Origin: Treponema sp.
Lineage (GTDB): Bacteria; Spirochaetota; Spirochaetia; Treponematales; Treponemataceae
Reading direction: 5' to 3'
Assembly: GCA_017934745.1 (NCBI GenBank)
Contig: JAGBIY010000009.1
Span: forward strand, 95,725 to 159,724
DNA length: 64,000 nucleotides
Positions 1 to 8,860 of this stretch are shown one piece after another. The notes below the pieces were generated by a model. The model was not told the DNA's origin, searched no databases, and worked only from the letters and a program-made list of their open reading frames with translations. A program made the translations under genes and the position numbers. Position 1 is the stretch's first letter, and every line of letters starts with the position of its first letter.

Positions 1-2
1 AC

Positions 3-974
3 GATGCCGTGCACAAATCGAGCTTGAAGGGAGCGACCGAAGTCAACGACAGAATCGAAGAGACGTTCGAAAGATACCCGGCCGGCGGCGTTATTCTCTT
101 CTCCAGAAACATCGAAAACCCAAGACAGACGAAGAAACTCACAAAGAAAATCCACGCTCTGAAATCCAGGAGCGGAATCAGGCCGCTGACATTCATAGAC
201 GAGGAAGGCGGCATCGTCTCAAGGCTCGCGAACAACAAGGCCTTCGACCTCCCGAAATTCGAGAGCATGAAGAAAATCGGAGATTCGGGGGACGAGGAGA
301 ACGCATGGAAAGCCGGAAAGACGATAGGGAAATACCTTGGAGAATTCGGCTTCGACGTTGACTTCGCGCCGGTCGCCGACGTGGACACGAACCCGCTGAA
401 CCCGATAATCGGAGACAGGGCGTTCAGCGAAGACCCGGAGGAAGCGGCGGGAATGTCCAGCGCGTTCTTGAAGGGACTTGAGTCAGCGGGGACGAAAGGC
501 TGCCTGAAGCACTTCCCCGGACACGGAGACACGCAGACAGACACCCACAAAGGCTACGCCGAAACGGGAAAGACGTGGGAGGAACTTCTCGAATGCGAGA
601 TGCTTCCGTTCAAAAGCGGAATAGAAAGCGGAGCGGACTTCATCATGACGGCCCACATTTCGGCTCCAAAAATCGACAAAAGCGGCTCCCCTTCGACACT
701 CTCAAAGACGATAACGACAGACAAGCTCCGCAAGGAACTCGGCTACGACGGAATAATCATAACTGACGCGATGGAGATGTCGGCCATAACGAAGAACTAC
801 GGGAACGGCGAGGCCGTCATAAAGTCGATTCTCGCCGGAAGCGACATGATTCTGATTCCATACGACTACAGGGCCACATTCGAGAGCGTCCTCGAAGCCG
901 TGGAAAACGGCGTGATTCCAGAAGAGCGGATAAACGAAAGCGTGAGGCGAATCCTCAAAGTGAAATTCGAATAA
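3..974 (+). CDS. nagZ: Beta-N-acetylhexosaminidase (GH3), 5'-truncated
   Basis: Glycoside hydrolase family 3 enzyme of the NagZ type, which removes N-acetylglucosamine from anhydro-muropeptides or other GlcNAc glycosides, normally in the cytoplasm. Counting from the GTG at 9, the protein shows DEEGG (64-68), the KHFPGHGDT loop with following D and H (167-180) that supplies the acid/base pair, and ITDAMEM with the presumed nucleophile Asp253. The reading frame is open to the window edge, and the usual N-terminal segment before the first strand is missing, so the gene starts upstream and the GTG is probably not the true start. The 3' end is intact. A hairpin repeat begins 22 bp after the stop. 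Confidence 0.93.
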   Translation, partial: DAVHKSSLKGATEVNDRIEETFERYPAGGVILFSRNIENPRQTKKLTKKIHALKSRSGIRPLTFIDEEGGIVSRLANNKAFDLPKFESMKKIGDSGDEENAWKAGKTIGKYLGEFGFDVDFAPVADVDTNPLNPIIGDRAFSEDPEEAAGMSSAFLKGLESAGTKGCLKHFPGHGDTQTDTHKGYAETGKTWEELLECEMLPFKSGIESGADFIMTAHISAPKIDKSGSPSTLSKTITTDKLRKELGYDGIIITDAMEMSAITKNYGNGEAVIKSILAGSDMILIPYDYRATFESVLEAVENGVIPEERINESVRRILKVKFE

Positions 975-996
975 AGACAAATCAAAGAAAACATTT

Positions 997-1160
997 GGGC
1001 GAAAGTCGAGTTTTACACTCAGTAGCCGAAACAAGCGGAAGCGGGGTTCTGCACATGGAAACAATCTGCCACCGCGAAGCGGTACAGCCGTTTCCATGTG
1101 CAGGTTCCCGCTGGGAGCTTGTTTCGACAACTACGCTATGCATGAACTCAACTTTCGCCC
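997..1160 (-). repeat. Long hairpin repeat, copy A
   Basis: First of six copies of a ~160-bp interrupted palindrome, in reverse orientation relative to copies B-E. Outer arms are gggcgaaagtcgagtt and aactcaactttcgccc. A middle stem is cacatggaaac with gtttccatgtg, and the tip is a short accgc-ttc-gcggt hairpin. It lies between the converging nagZ and deoD genes and ends 8 bp before the deoD stop. Small reading frames inside it (AETSGSGV type) are by-products of the repeat and not genes. Confidence 0.9.
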
Positions 1161-1168
1161 AAGAAAAA

Positions 1169-1873
1169 TCAAAGGGAAGCGATTGTGTCCAAAGCGAGCT
1201 TCATCATGTTCGTGAAGGTCGTTTGCCTTTCCTCGGCTGTCGTCGCGCCGCCGAGCAGGATGTGGTCGGAGACGGTCATGATTGCCATCGCCCTCCTCTT
1301 GTACTCGGCCGCCAAAGTGAACAGTTCCGCGCTCTCCATCTCGATTCCAAGAACGCCGTATTCGGCCCACTTCTTCCAGTTCTCGTTCTTGTCATAGAAA
1401 AAGTCGGACGAAGCGACAGAGCCTACTGAATAGCGGATTCCCATCTTCTCGGCGATTGAGTCGGCGGTCTTGACGAGCTTGAAGTCGGCGGTCGGAGCGA
1501 AATGCAGGGAGCCGAAACGCTGGTTCAAGAGGCAGGAATCCGAGCAGGCGGAATTGACGATTATGGTGTCACGAAGCTGGATGTCCTTCGTGACAGCGCC
1601 GCAAGTTCCCACGCGGATTGCGTTCTGCACGTTGTAGAATTTGAACAGCTCGGTCGCGTAAATCGAAAGGGACGGCTGCCCCATTCCGGTCCCCTGCACG
1701 CTGACCGGAACTCCCTTGTAGGTGCCGGTGAAGCCGAACATTCCACGGACTTCGTTGTAGCATTTTGCGTTCTCCAAGAAATTCTCGGCAATGAACTTAG
1801 CCCTGAGAGGGTCTCCCGGAAGAAGAACGTTCGGAGCGATTGCGCCCTCAGGCGCGTTGATGTGTGTACTCAT
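1169..1873 (-). CDS. deoD: Purine nucleoside phosphorylase DeoD
   Basis: Cleaves purine (deoxy)ribonucleosides with phosphate to a free base and (deoxy)ribose-1-phosphate, in the cytoplasmic purine salvage pathway. The 234-residue length fits the hexameric bacterial family. Visible family landmarks are His4, the phosphate site PGDPLRAK with Gly20 and Arg24, Arg43 in [10 protein letters not shown], Arg87 before GTCGA, the ribose-binding EMES (178-181) and the catalytic Asp203 in VSDH. The ATG has a strong AGGAGG site five bases upstream. It lies 45 bp downstream of the chromate transporter pair on the same strand and could be co-transcribed with it, though no functional link is evident. Confidence 0.96.
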   Translation of the reverse strand: MSTHINAPEGAIAPNVLLPGDPLRAKFIAENFLENAKCYNEVRGMFGFTGTYKGVPVSVQGTGMGQPSLSIYATELFKFYNVQNAIRVGTCGAVTKDIQLRDTIIVNSACSDSCLLNQRFGSLHFAPTADFKLVKTADSIAEKMGIRYSVGSVASSDFFYDKNENWKKWAEYGVLGIEMESAELFTLAAEYKRRAMAIMTVSDHILLGGATTAEERQTTFTNMMKLALDTIASL

Positions 1874-1918
1874 TTGGACCTCCTAAAAAATCAGAAAAAT
1901 CAGAAAAAACAAAAAGAA

Positions 1919-2536
1919 TCAGCAGAAGACGACGCCGAAAACAGCCCCCGCCAAAACGACAAAGACCGGATGAATCTTCGTTTTGAAAAGGACACCCAGG
2001 CAGAGCATGTAGAAGACAGCACTCGGAGCCTGAATGTAGATGTTCGCCCATGTTGACACGTCGCTTGGAACAGCCGCATCAAGCCCCTTCAAAAGGGCGA
2101 GAATCACGATTCTGGCGGCGGCGACGGCGATGACACCGGAAACGGCCGGTCGCAGCGTGGAGAATGCCGCCTGCACCCCGCTCTTCTCGGAGAACTTCCC
2201 GAAATACTTGGCGATGAGCATTATCGTTATGAGAGACGGAAGCACCTGCCCGAAAGTCGTGACGATGCCGCCGAAAACGCCGTAAAGCTCGGTGCCGATG
2301 TATGTCGCCATGTTGATTCCGATTGGGCCGGGTGTGGACTCGGAGATGGCGACCATATTGAAGAACTTCTCGTCGGTCAAAAGATGGAAGTTGTCAACCA
2401 AAGTCTGCTGCATGATTGTGATTCCGACTTGGCCGCCGCCGATTGTTATCAAGCCTATGTAGAAAAAGACGGCGACAAGGCAGAGCAGCCCCAACGCCGA
2501 CTGAGAATTGATTTGCTCTATCATGAACTGTGTCAT
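1919..2536 (-). CDS. Chromate transporter family protein, second half-size subunit
   Basis: Half-length member of the CHR (chromate ion transporter) family, with hydrophobic helices throughout and the signature FYIGLITIGGGQVG near residue 30 followed by ISESTPGPIGINMATYIG. Half-size CHR proteins normally work as pairs of oppositely oriented subunits in the inner membrane. The start chosen is the ATG at 2536, which overlaps the stop of the preceding gene in an ATGA arrangement typical of translational coupling. A longer frame upstream to 2902 runs antisense-like through the partner gene and is not credible. The true substrate in such hosts may be an anion other than chromate. Confidence 0.9.
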   Translation of the reverse strand: MTQFMIEQINSQSALGLLCLVAVFFYIGLITIGGGQVGITIMQQTLVDNFHLLTDEKFFNMVAISESTPGPIGINMATYIGTELYGVFGGIVTTFGQVLPSLITIMLIAKYFGKFSEKSGVQAAFSTLRPAVSGVIAVAAARIVILALLKGLDAAVPSDVSTWANIYIQAPSAVFYMLCLGVLFKTKIHPVFVVLAGAVFGVVFC

Positions 2537-3144
2537 TTTCCGTCTCCTTTTCCATCTTCCACGCTTTTTTCCGCAGCGCGCTTCTCCTTCGCGGACAAAT
2601 CGCCGCGGATTCCAGCAAGAAGCACGCCGAGCAGCGCGCTTCCAAGGATTATCCAGATTGTGCCGACATTGAAGACGAAAATCAAAACGAACGAAAGCAG
2701 AAGCAGGAAAAAGCCGAAGACGTTCTTCACGGACTTTTTGGAGAACGAAAAGACCGCGCTCGTGAGAATGGCGGCTACGGCGACGTTTATTCCGACCAAG
2801 GCCTTCTGCACCCAAACGATGTCGGCGAAGTTGGAAATGAAGAGGGCAATCACCGTTATGATGATGAGCGACGGACAGACCATGCCGAACGTCGAGATGC
2901 ATCCGCCGAGGATTTTCGCCCTCTTGTAGCCGACGAAAGTGGCCACGTTCACGGCGATGATTCCCGGAGTCGACTGGCCGATTGCGAAATAGTCCAAAAG
3001 CTCGTTGCTTTCGACCCAGTTCCTCTTCTCCACAAGCTCCCGTTCAAGAATCGGAAGCATGGCAATTCCCCCTCCGAAAGTGCAAAGCCCGATTTTAAAG
3101 AAAATCGAGAAAAGCTCCCAGAGCGTCTTCAAACTCGCATTCAT
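2533..3144 (-). CDS. Chromate transporter family protein, first half-size subunit
   Basis: Partner of the gene at 1919-2536. It carries the paralogous CHR signature FKIGLCTFGGGIAMLP near the N-terminus and GQSTPGIIAVNVATFVG about 40 residues later, then hydrophobic membrane segments. The ATG at 3144 was preferred over the GTG at 3165 because a GAGGTG ribosome site sits about eight bases before it. The stop overlaps the start of the second subunit by four bases, so a 1:1 heteromer is likely. The C-terminus is charged and lysine-rich. Substrate is inferred from the family only. Confidence 0.9.
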   Translation of the reverse strand: MNASLKTLWELFSIFFKIGLCTFGGGIAMLPILERELVEKRNWVESNELLDYFAIGQSTPGIIAVNVATFVGYKRAKILGGCISTFGMVCPSLIIITVIALFISNFADIVWVQKALVGINVAVAAILTSAVFSFSKKSVKNVFGFFLLLLSFVLIFVFNVGTIWIILGSALLGVLLAGIRGDLSAKEKRAAEKSVEDGKGDGK

Positions 3145-3184
3145 TGATTTTTCACCTCTTTTCACCTCGTTTTTTTCAATTTTC

Positions 3185-4849
3185 TCACCTGAAATACAGG
3201 ACGTTCATCTCTTTGAGCCAAGCGGCCTTCTCGTCGGCCTTCGCCCCCTCGAACATCTTGGCGTCCGCCCTCCAGCTCCAGTTCGTGCCGGAAGTCGAAG
3301 GCATGTTCATCCTTCCCTCGGAGCCGACAGAGTAGACGTCCTGAACTGGAACAATCGCGAAATCGGCAATCGATGAAAGAGCCAGCCTCACAAGCTCCTG
3401 CGTGAGCTTTCCGGAGTCGCAGAGCTTCAAGGCGGCCTTGGTGTCGACTTTTTTGCCTTCGACATAGGAAGCAATCATCGAGACGAAATCTTCCGAAACC
3501 GAATTCAAGAAGCCCTGGGTCGTGTCGTTGTCGTGCGTTCCCGTGTAGGCGACACAGTTGGCGGTCGTGAAGTTGTGCGGCAGGAACAGATTCTTGAGCG
3601 CACCGGCATTGTACTCGTTCTTGTCGAACCCGAACTGCAGAACCTTCATGCCAGGGAAGCCGCAGCTGTCGCGCAGAGCTGCCACCTCGTCGGTTATGAT
3701 TCCGAGGTCCTCGGCTATGAGCGGCACCTCGTCCATGTCTGGATTCTCAGCCTGGAGCGCCTTCTTTATCGCGTCGAAAAGGGCTTTTCCGGGTCCCTTC
3801 ACCCACTTACCGTTCACGGCGTTCTCGCTTCCGTAAGGAACGGCCCAATATGACTCGAACCCCCGAAAGTGGTCGATTCTAACATAGTCGAAAAGCTTCG
3901 TCATCTGCTTCATTCTGGCGACCCACCATGAGTACTTGTCCTTTTTGAGGGCGTCCCAATCGTAGAGCGGATTTCCCCAAAGCTGTCCGATTGCGGAAAA
4001 ATAATCAGGCGGAACACCGGCGACGTTCAGGAACCTGCCGTCTGAATCGAGCTGGAAGAATTTCTGGTTCGCCCACACGTCGGCGGAATCAGGGGCCACG
4101 AAAATCGGCAAGTCCCCGATTATCTTCACCCCCTTCGAATTCGCATACTCCTTGAGCTTGAGCCACTGATACGAAGCGAAGAACTGAACAACCTCGTACA
4201 GGATGCAGTCCTGATGCGAATTTATCCAGAATTCCACGGCCTTCTTGTCATGCTTGGAAAGTTTTTTCTCCCAATAGACATTCCATGAGCTTTTTACGTC
4301 TTTTCCAGTCTCCTCCCGCTCCTTTCTAGCCTTCTCGTCGTAGAAGTCCTTTATGCTCATGAAAGCCGCATAATCCTTGAGCCAGGACTCGTTCTCCTGG
4401 TAGAACTGGAAAAAGTCGAACTTCTTCTGCATTATCGAAGTCCGCATGAATTCAGGAACCGCCGGCGAATTTGGGTTCGTTATCGCGTCGAAGAATTTGT
4501 CGGCGATTTTTTTCAAGGCGTTCGTCTTCCAGTAGACGACGGCACCGTAATCGACGTTCCCGGATTTTTTGATGTACTTGGGAACTTTCGCATCCTCAGG
4601 CGCGGCGAATCCGTCCTCAACAAGGTCGTCGATGTCGACGAGAAGCGGATTCAATGCGAACGAGGAGAAGCTCTGGTAGGGACTGTCACCGTAGCCCGTG
4701 GGGCCGAGCGGGAGCACCTGCCAAAGCTTGACGCCGCCCCTCTCAAGCCAATCCACGAATTTGAAGGCGGACTTTCCGAACGTTCCGATGCCCGGAGCAT
4801 AGGGAAGCGAAGTCGGATGAAGAAGTATTCCAGATTTTCTATTTCTCAT
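3185..4849 (-). CDS. malQ: 4-alpha-glucanotransferase (amylomaltase, GH77)
   Basis: Transfers segments of alpha-1,4-glucan between acceptors during cytoplasmic maltodextrin or glycogen metabolism. The 554-residue protein has the GH77 opening (RKSGILLHPTSLPYAPGIGTFG), the nucleophile Asp326 in DYVRIDHFRGFESYW, the acid/base Glu380 in LIAEDLGIIT and the stabilising Asp440 in YTGTHDND. An AGGAGAG site precedes the ATG. It is divergent from the SulP transporter, with 203 bp of AT-rich DNA between them that must carry both promoters. I did not identify a clear consensus promoter there. Confidence 0.96.
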   Translation of the reverse strand: MRNRKSGILLHPTSLPYAPGIGTFGKSAFKFVDWLERGGVKLWQVLPLGPTGYGDSPYQSFSSFALNPLLVDIDDLVEDGFAAPEDAKVPKYIKKSGNVDYGAVVYWKTNALKKIADKFFDAITNPNSPAVPEFMRTSIMQKKFDFFQFYQENESWLKDYAAFMSIKDFYDEKARKEREETGKDVKSSWNVYWEKKLSKHDKKAVEFWINSHQDCILYEVVQFFASYQWLKLKEYANSKGVKIIGDLPIFVAPDSADVWANQKFFQLDSDGRFLNVAGVPPDYFSAIGQLWGNPLYDWDALKKDKYSWWVARMKQMTKLFDYVRIDHFRGFESYWAVPYGSENAVNGKWVKGPGKALFDAIKKALQAENPDMDEVPLIAEDLGIITDEVAALRDSCGFPGMKVLQFGFDKNEYNAGALKNLFLPHNFTTANCVAYTGTHDNDTTQGFLNSVSEDFVSMIASYVEGKKVDTKAALKLCDSGKLTQELVRLALSSIADFAIVPVQDVYSVGSEGRMNMPSTSGTNWSWRADAKMFEGAKADEKAAWLKEMNVLYFR

Positions 4850-5052
4850 ATTTTACTCTCCTAGAAAAAGACGATTTGCTTAAAAACCTGCCCGACAAAC
4901 AAAATTGCCGCTCAAGCACATAGATTTTACCACAGATAGGCCAAATTGTAGAATTTTGCATTTTCTGTTTTTCATTGAAAATTTCGCAAACATTGTCTTT
5001 TATGGCGAAAATCAGCATTATTTTAGAAAAACATACTTTATAGAGGAAAACA

Positions 5053-6774
5053 ATGTACAAACCAGAACTTGTAAACTCTCTCAAGGGGTACACTGGAAAA
5101 CAGTTCGCGACGGACTTCATCGCGGGAATCATCGTCGGAATAGTCGCGCTGCCGCTTTCAATCGCGTTCGCGATAGCGTCGGGCTGCAGCCCAGAGACAG
5201 GACTCTACACGGCAATCATCGCAGGCTTCTGCATCGCGGCCTTCGGCGGCACAAAAGTGCAGATTGGAGGGCCGACAGGAGCCTTCACCGTCATCATATA
5301 CGCAATCGTCAACAACCCACAGCTCGGAGTCGCGGGACTCGCCACGGCGACCGTTCTCGCGGGCGTCATGCTCATCCTTTTGGGAGTGTTCAAGCTCGGA
5401 GGACTCGTCAAATTCATCCCCTACACAATCGTAACGGGATTCACGGCCGGAATCGCGGTCACAATCGCGACAGGGCAAATCGGAGACTTCTTTGGAATGC
5501 ACCCGGACTTCACGAACGGAATCACGGTCCTCGGAACGGAATACCAGAAGATGCCAGGAACCTTCGTCGGAAAAATCGGAGTCTACGCGCAGTCGCTTTC
5601 ATCAATCGACATCTATTCGACTGTCATGGCAGTCGTCTGCCTCGTGGTCATCTTCCTCTGGCCGAAAGTCACGAAGAAGATTCCAGGCTCCCTCGTGGTC
5701 ATCGTCCTCGCGACGATAGCCAGCGTCGTTTTCTCATCGGCGTTCGGCATCAAGGTGGACACAATCGGAAAATTCGTGGACGGAAGCGCGCACTACACGA
5801 TTCCGAGGGGACTCCCGACACCGCAGCTCCCGGACTTCTCGATAAACACGCTGCAGACGGTCTTCCCAACGGCAATCTCAATCGCGGTCCTCGCCGCAAT
5901 CGAGTCCCTTCTTTCGGCAGTTGTCGCGGACGGAATGATTGGTTCCAAGCACGACTCGAACAACGAGCTCATCGGACAGGGGATCGCCAACATCCTCTCG
6001 CCGCTCTTCGGAGGACTTCCGGCGACAGGCGCAATCGCCCGCACGGCAACGAACATCAACAACGGAGGACGCACGCCAGTCGCGGGAATCGTGCACGCTG
6101 TGATTCTACTCTTGATAATGCTCTGCTTCGGGAAGTACGTGGAATACGTCCCGATGCCGGCCCTCGCGGCAGTGCTGATGAGCGTGGCCTGGAACATGGC
6201 TGGAATCCCGGCGATAAAGGCGCTCTCAAAAGGACAGAAATCGGACGTGGCGGTCTTGGCTGTCACGTTCCTGGTCACGGTCTTCGTGGATTTGACATAC
6301 GCTATCGGAGTCGGACTCATCATGGCGGCGTTCTTCTTCATCAAGAAAATCATCGAGCTTTCCGAAGTTCAGAGCGGCAACAAGACTGTCGTCACGGGAA
6401 TCCTCGGAGACGGCCACACGGAGCAGATTGAGCTTCCAAAAGGCGTCATGGTCTACGAAATCGAAGGCTCCCTCTTCTTCGGAACGGTGAGGAAATTCGA
6501 ATACGCCCTTGAAAGAGCGGGTTCGGACTGCAAAGTGCTCATCCTGCGCATGAGGAACACAATCTATTTGGATGCGGGCGGAATCAAGGCGCTCGAGCAG
6601 GCGCTTCAGTTGAGCGAAAAGAACAAGTTCACAATCGTCATCTCCGGAATCCACACGCAGCCGTACATGCTCCTCGAAAAGACCGGCATGGCGGACAGGC
6701 TCGGACGGGAGAACATCTTCGACAACATCAACGGCGCGCTCGAAAGGGCGAACGAACTCGTGAAGAACTTGTAG
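5053..6774 (+). CDS. SulP family anion transporter with STAS domain
   Basis: Inner-membrane SLC26/SulP permease, expected to move sulfate, bicarbonate or dicarboxylates. The N-terminal ~430 residues are a membrane domain with the family features ALPLSIAFAIASG near residue 35 and KVQIGGPTGAFTVIIYAIV near residue 75. The C-terminal ~110 residues (from about 465) form a STAS domain, including ILRMRNTIYLDAGGIKALEQ. Length 573 is normal. An AGAGG site lies seven bases before the ATG. The final base of its TAG stop is the first base of hairpin repeat copy B. Substrate cannot be told from sequence alone. Confidence 0.93.
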   Translation: MYKPELVNSLKGYTGKQFATDFIAGIIVGIVALPLSIAFAIASGCSPETGLYTAIIAGFCIAAFGGTKVQIGGPTGAFTVIIYAIVNNPQLGVAGLATATVLAGVMLILLGVFKLGGLVKFIPYTIVTGFTAGIAVTIATGQIGDFFGMHPDFTNGITVLGTEYQKMPGTFVGKIGVYAQSLSSIDIYSTVMAVVCLVVIFLWPKVTKKIPGSLVVIVLATIASVVFSSAFGIKVDTIGKFVDGSAHYTIPRGLPTPQLPDFSINTLQTVFPTAISIAVLAAIESLLSAVVADGMIGSKHDSNNELIGQGIANILSPLFGGLPATGAIARTATNINNGGRTPVAGIVHAVILLLIMLCFGKYVEYVPMPALAAVLMSVAWNMAGIPAIKALSKGQKSDVAVLAVTFLVTVFVDLTYAIGVGLIMAAFFFIKKIIELSEVQSGNKTVVTGILGDGHTEQIELPKGVMVYEIEGSLFFGTVRKFEYALERAGSDCKVLILRMRNTIYLDAGGIKALEQALQLSEKNKFTIVISGIHTQPYMLLEKTGMADRLGRENIFDNINGALERANELVKNL

Positions 6775-6939
6775 GTCGAATGTCGAGTTTATGCATATCG
6801 TAGTTGCAGAAACAAGCTCCCAGCGGGAACCCGTCCATCAAAACGGCAGTACCGCTTCGCGGTGGCTGAGTGTTTTGATGGACGGAACCCCGCTTCCGCT
6901 CGTTTCTGCCATTGCACCATGAAAACTCGACATTCGACC
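6774..6939 (+). repeat. Long hairpin repeat, copy B
   Basis: Best-preserved copy. Its outer arms are perfect inverted repeats (ggtcgaatgtcgagttt and aaactcgacattcgacc). Inside are gcagaaac/gtttctgc, then gtccatcaaaac/gttttgatggac, then CAG-t-ACCGC-ttc-GCGGT-gg-CTG at the tip. It starts on the last base of the SulP stop codon, so it would form the 3' end of that transcript, and it lies about 30 bp before the next gene. Confidence 0.92.
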
Positions 6940-6972
6940 AGATATTCATTTAGAGCAGAAAGTCCAACATTT

Positions 6973-8442
6973 ATGGAGGAAAATTTGAATCAGGAAAGAG
7001 AACTGGCGGCGGCAAAAACGTCTGCAGAAGCATCTGCAATAGAACAGACGCTCGTCTACATCTACAACTCGGTTTTCAAGGAGAACGTCTACAAGAGGCA
7101 GGACGACGCGAAGACTGAAAAATTCTTCGAGCAGGTCAGGGAAACTGCACCGGCCAAGGCTGATTTCTTCGAGCCGTGGTTCCGGGCATTCGTCTCGGTC
7201 GCCAAAAACGAAAGGGAGAGCGCGAGCGGGAATTTCTCGAAGGCTTTGGAAAACCTCGACGACAAGACACTCGAAGAAATCGGAAAGATGGAAAACGCCG
7301 ACTACATACCGACCTTCCTACAGCAGGGATTCGCCTTCTTCATGTACATCGAGGACTTGGACTCGGCAAAGAAGTTCTGGCAGAAGGGAGCCGACAAGGG
7401 GCTTTTCGCGAAGCCAACCACCGACGACTTCTACGAAAAGTTCTTCAAGCGGTTCAACTCGAAGGAACAGTTCTGGGTTCAGTTTCCCCCGAAAATGTAC
7501 TTCGACGCGGAAAAAGCCGGCGAAAAGTGCTTCCTCGACTACAAAGAATCCGCGAAAACCGACGACGAGCTTTTGGATTCGATAAACGAGGCGGATTTCG
7601 ACAGATTCAAGAAAGTAGCCGAATCGACGGACTTCGACAAAAGGAAAGTCGCTGGTGTCTCGCCGCTCTACTACGCGCTCCAGAGAAAGGCCTCTCTCAA
7701 GGCCGGAAGCGGGAAGTTCGTGGACGAGCTTGTGCAAATCCAGGCGAATTCGATGATTTCAAAGCTCGACCTCTCGGTCCTCACGGAGGAGCTTCGGAAC
7801 AGGCAGTACCTCGAAATCTACCACCAGATGCGCGCGACCTACGAGAAAAGCGGGCTTGGGAAGATAATGTTCAACGCCATGTTCGGACGGGACGAGGAGA
7901 TTGCCGGACGCATCGAAAAAATCGGCAATATAATAGAAGAAATCGTAAAAAGGACGGACGACGTGGACGCGTTCTCCAAGGACTCCGGCAACAGGACGCA
8001 GGCGAACGCGCTTCTTTTGGCGGGAGAGACAGGCGACACGGAATCGCTTGCCCTGCTCATCGGAAAGGGCGCGGACGTTGACAGGGTTCTCGGACACGCC
8101 TCTTTCGGCCTCCGCTACAAGGACGGAAAGTCGGTCTCGACTAAAATTCCGAATTCGCTAATCTACAGGATGATTTCGTTCGCCCAGTACGACGCGCTCA
8201 AGTTCTACCTTGAGAATTTCAGCGACAAGGCGAAAAAGTCGATGACGGAGAAATCATCGAAATGCGACATCACCCCGCTCGTCTATCTGATTCTGAACAC
8301 GCTCTACAATTCCCGCACGGAAGAGGAATACAAGAAGTCGAAGTCACTCGTTGACGGCTTCCTCCCGCTTTTCGAGAAAGCCGGAGCGAAGCTAGACGAG
8401 AACACGGCATTCGGCAGCGTGAAAAAGCTTTTGGGGCTGTAG
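6973..8442 (+). CDS. Hypothetical protein with helical and ankyrin-like repeats
   Basis: Not assigned to a named family. The N-terminal ~200 residues are helical and resemble TPR/Sel1-like repeats (FLQQGFAFFMYIEDLDSAKKFWQKGADKGLF). The C-terminal half holds ankyrin-like units such as NALLLAGETGDTESLALLIGKGADVD and a final FEKAGAKLDENTAFGSV. No signal peptide or membrane segment is seen, so a cytoplasmic scaffold or protein-binding role is possible. The start is uncertain: the ATG at 6973 has no ribosome site, whereas an in-frame TTG at 6985 has GGAGGA four bases before it. Frames extending further upstream run into hairpin repeat B and are not real. Confidence 0.75.
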   Translation: MEENLNQERELAAAKTSAEASAIEQTLVYIYNSVFKENVYKRQDDAKTEKFFEQVRETAPAKADFFEPWFRAFVSVAKNERESASGNFSKALENLDDKTLEEIGKMENADYIPTFLQQGFAFFMYIEDLDSAKKFWQKGADKGLFAKPTTDDFYEKFFKRFNSKEQFWVQFPPKMYFDAEKAGEKCFLDYKESAKTDDELLDSINEADFDRFKKVAESTDFDKRKVAGVSPLYYALQRKASLKAGSGKFVDELVQIQANSMISKLDLSVLTEELRNRQYLEIYHQMRATYEKSGLGKIMFNAMFGRDEEIAGRIEKIGNIIEEIVKRTDDVDAFSKDSGNRTQANALLLAGETGDTESLALLIGKGADVDRVLGHASFGLRYKDGKSVSTKIPNSLIYRMISFAQYDALKFYLENFSDKAKKSMTEKSSKCDITPLVYLILNTLYNSRTEEEYKKSKSLVDGFLPLFEKAGAKLDENTAFGSVKKLLGL

Positions 8443-8498
8443 AGCGCTGCCAGGACGAGGATGGGACCGAATCTTTCCTTCATGGATGCAGCCGCCTC

Positions 8499-8522
8499 CG
8501 AGAATCGCAAATGCGATTCTCG
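8499..8522. repeat. 24-bp near-perfect palindrome upstream of antitoxin gene
   Basis: Two 11-bp arms, cgagaatcgca and tgcgattctcg, are separated by two bases. No T-run follows, so it does not look like a terminator. It lies 65 bp before the BrnA-like gene and could be its autoregulatory operator. Confidence 0.5.
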
Positions 8523-8586
8523 CGAACTGAAGAAAACGACTGCGGAATCATCGGCGCAGGCTACTGGCGTCAAGGAAAAAAACGTT

Positions 8587-8835
8587 ATGAAGAACATTTA
8601 CAACAATCCTGAACAATCTGTTATGGAATCATTGGACTCGGCTGTCGTCATAGAAGACTTTCTCCCCCCTCCATCGGAGCTTGTAAAAAAAACGCAAAAA
8701 GAGAAGATAACAATTTCTATTGACGCTGACTGCATTCGATTCTTCAAGATTGAAGCTGAAAAGCACAATACAAAGTATCAAACCATGATGAATGAAGTGC
8801 TTTCCCAATACGCAAGGCATTATGCCGAAACATGA
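8587..8835 (+). CDS. BrnA-like ribbon-helix-helix antitoxin, apparently orphan
   Basis: Small 82-residue protein whose C-terminal half (KITISIDADCIRFFKIEAEK to VLSQYARHY) matches the BrnA/CopG-type DNA-binding fold, in which a short strand pairs to form a dimeric ribbon. Such antitoxins bind and neutralise a BrnT-type RNase and repress their own operon. The ATG at 8587 follows an AAGGA site. A longer in-frame start at 8461 has no ribosome site and would read through the palindrome. No BrnT toxin gene is visible on either side, so it is either a solitary regulator or a remnant of a module. Confidence 0.7.
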   Translation: MKNIYNNPEQSVMESLDSAVVIEDFLPPPSELVKKTQKEKITISIDADCIRFFKIEAEKHNTKYQTMMNEVLSQYARHYAET

Positions 8836-8860
8836 CTGCAGGTTGTAGCGTTTTCAGAAC

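Noticed and set aside
995-1429. Open frames beginning within hairpin repeats, with AETSGSGV-like peptides
   Set aside because: The same peptide recurs wherever the repeat lies, in either orientation and with different continuations. It is a translation of the repeat, with no ribosome site or conservation of a gene end.
1919-2902. 327-residue frame extending the second chromate transporter subunit upstream
   Set aside because: The extension overlaps the partner gene and has no membrane-protein character; the ATGA overlap at 2536 gives a normal start.
4905-6431. 508-residue frame overlapping the SulP transporter
   Set aside because: It is an Arg/His-rich off-frame reading of a GC-rich gene with no domain features.
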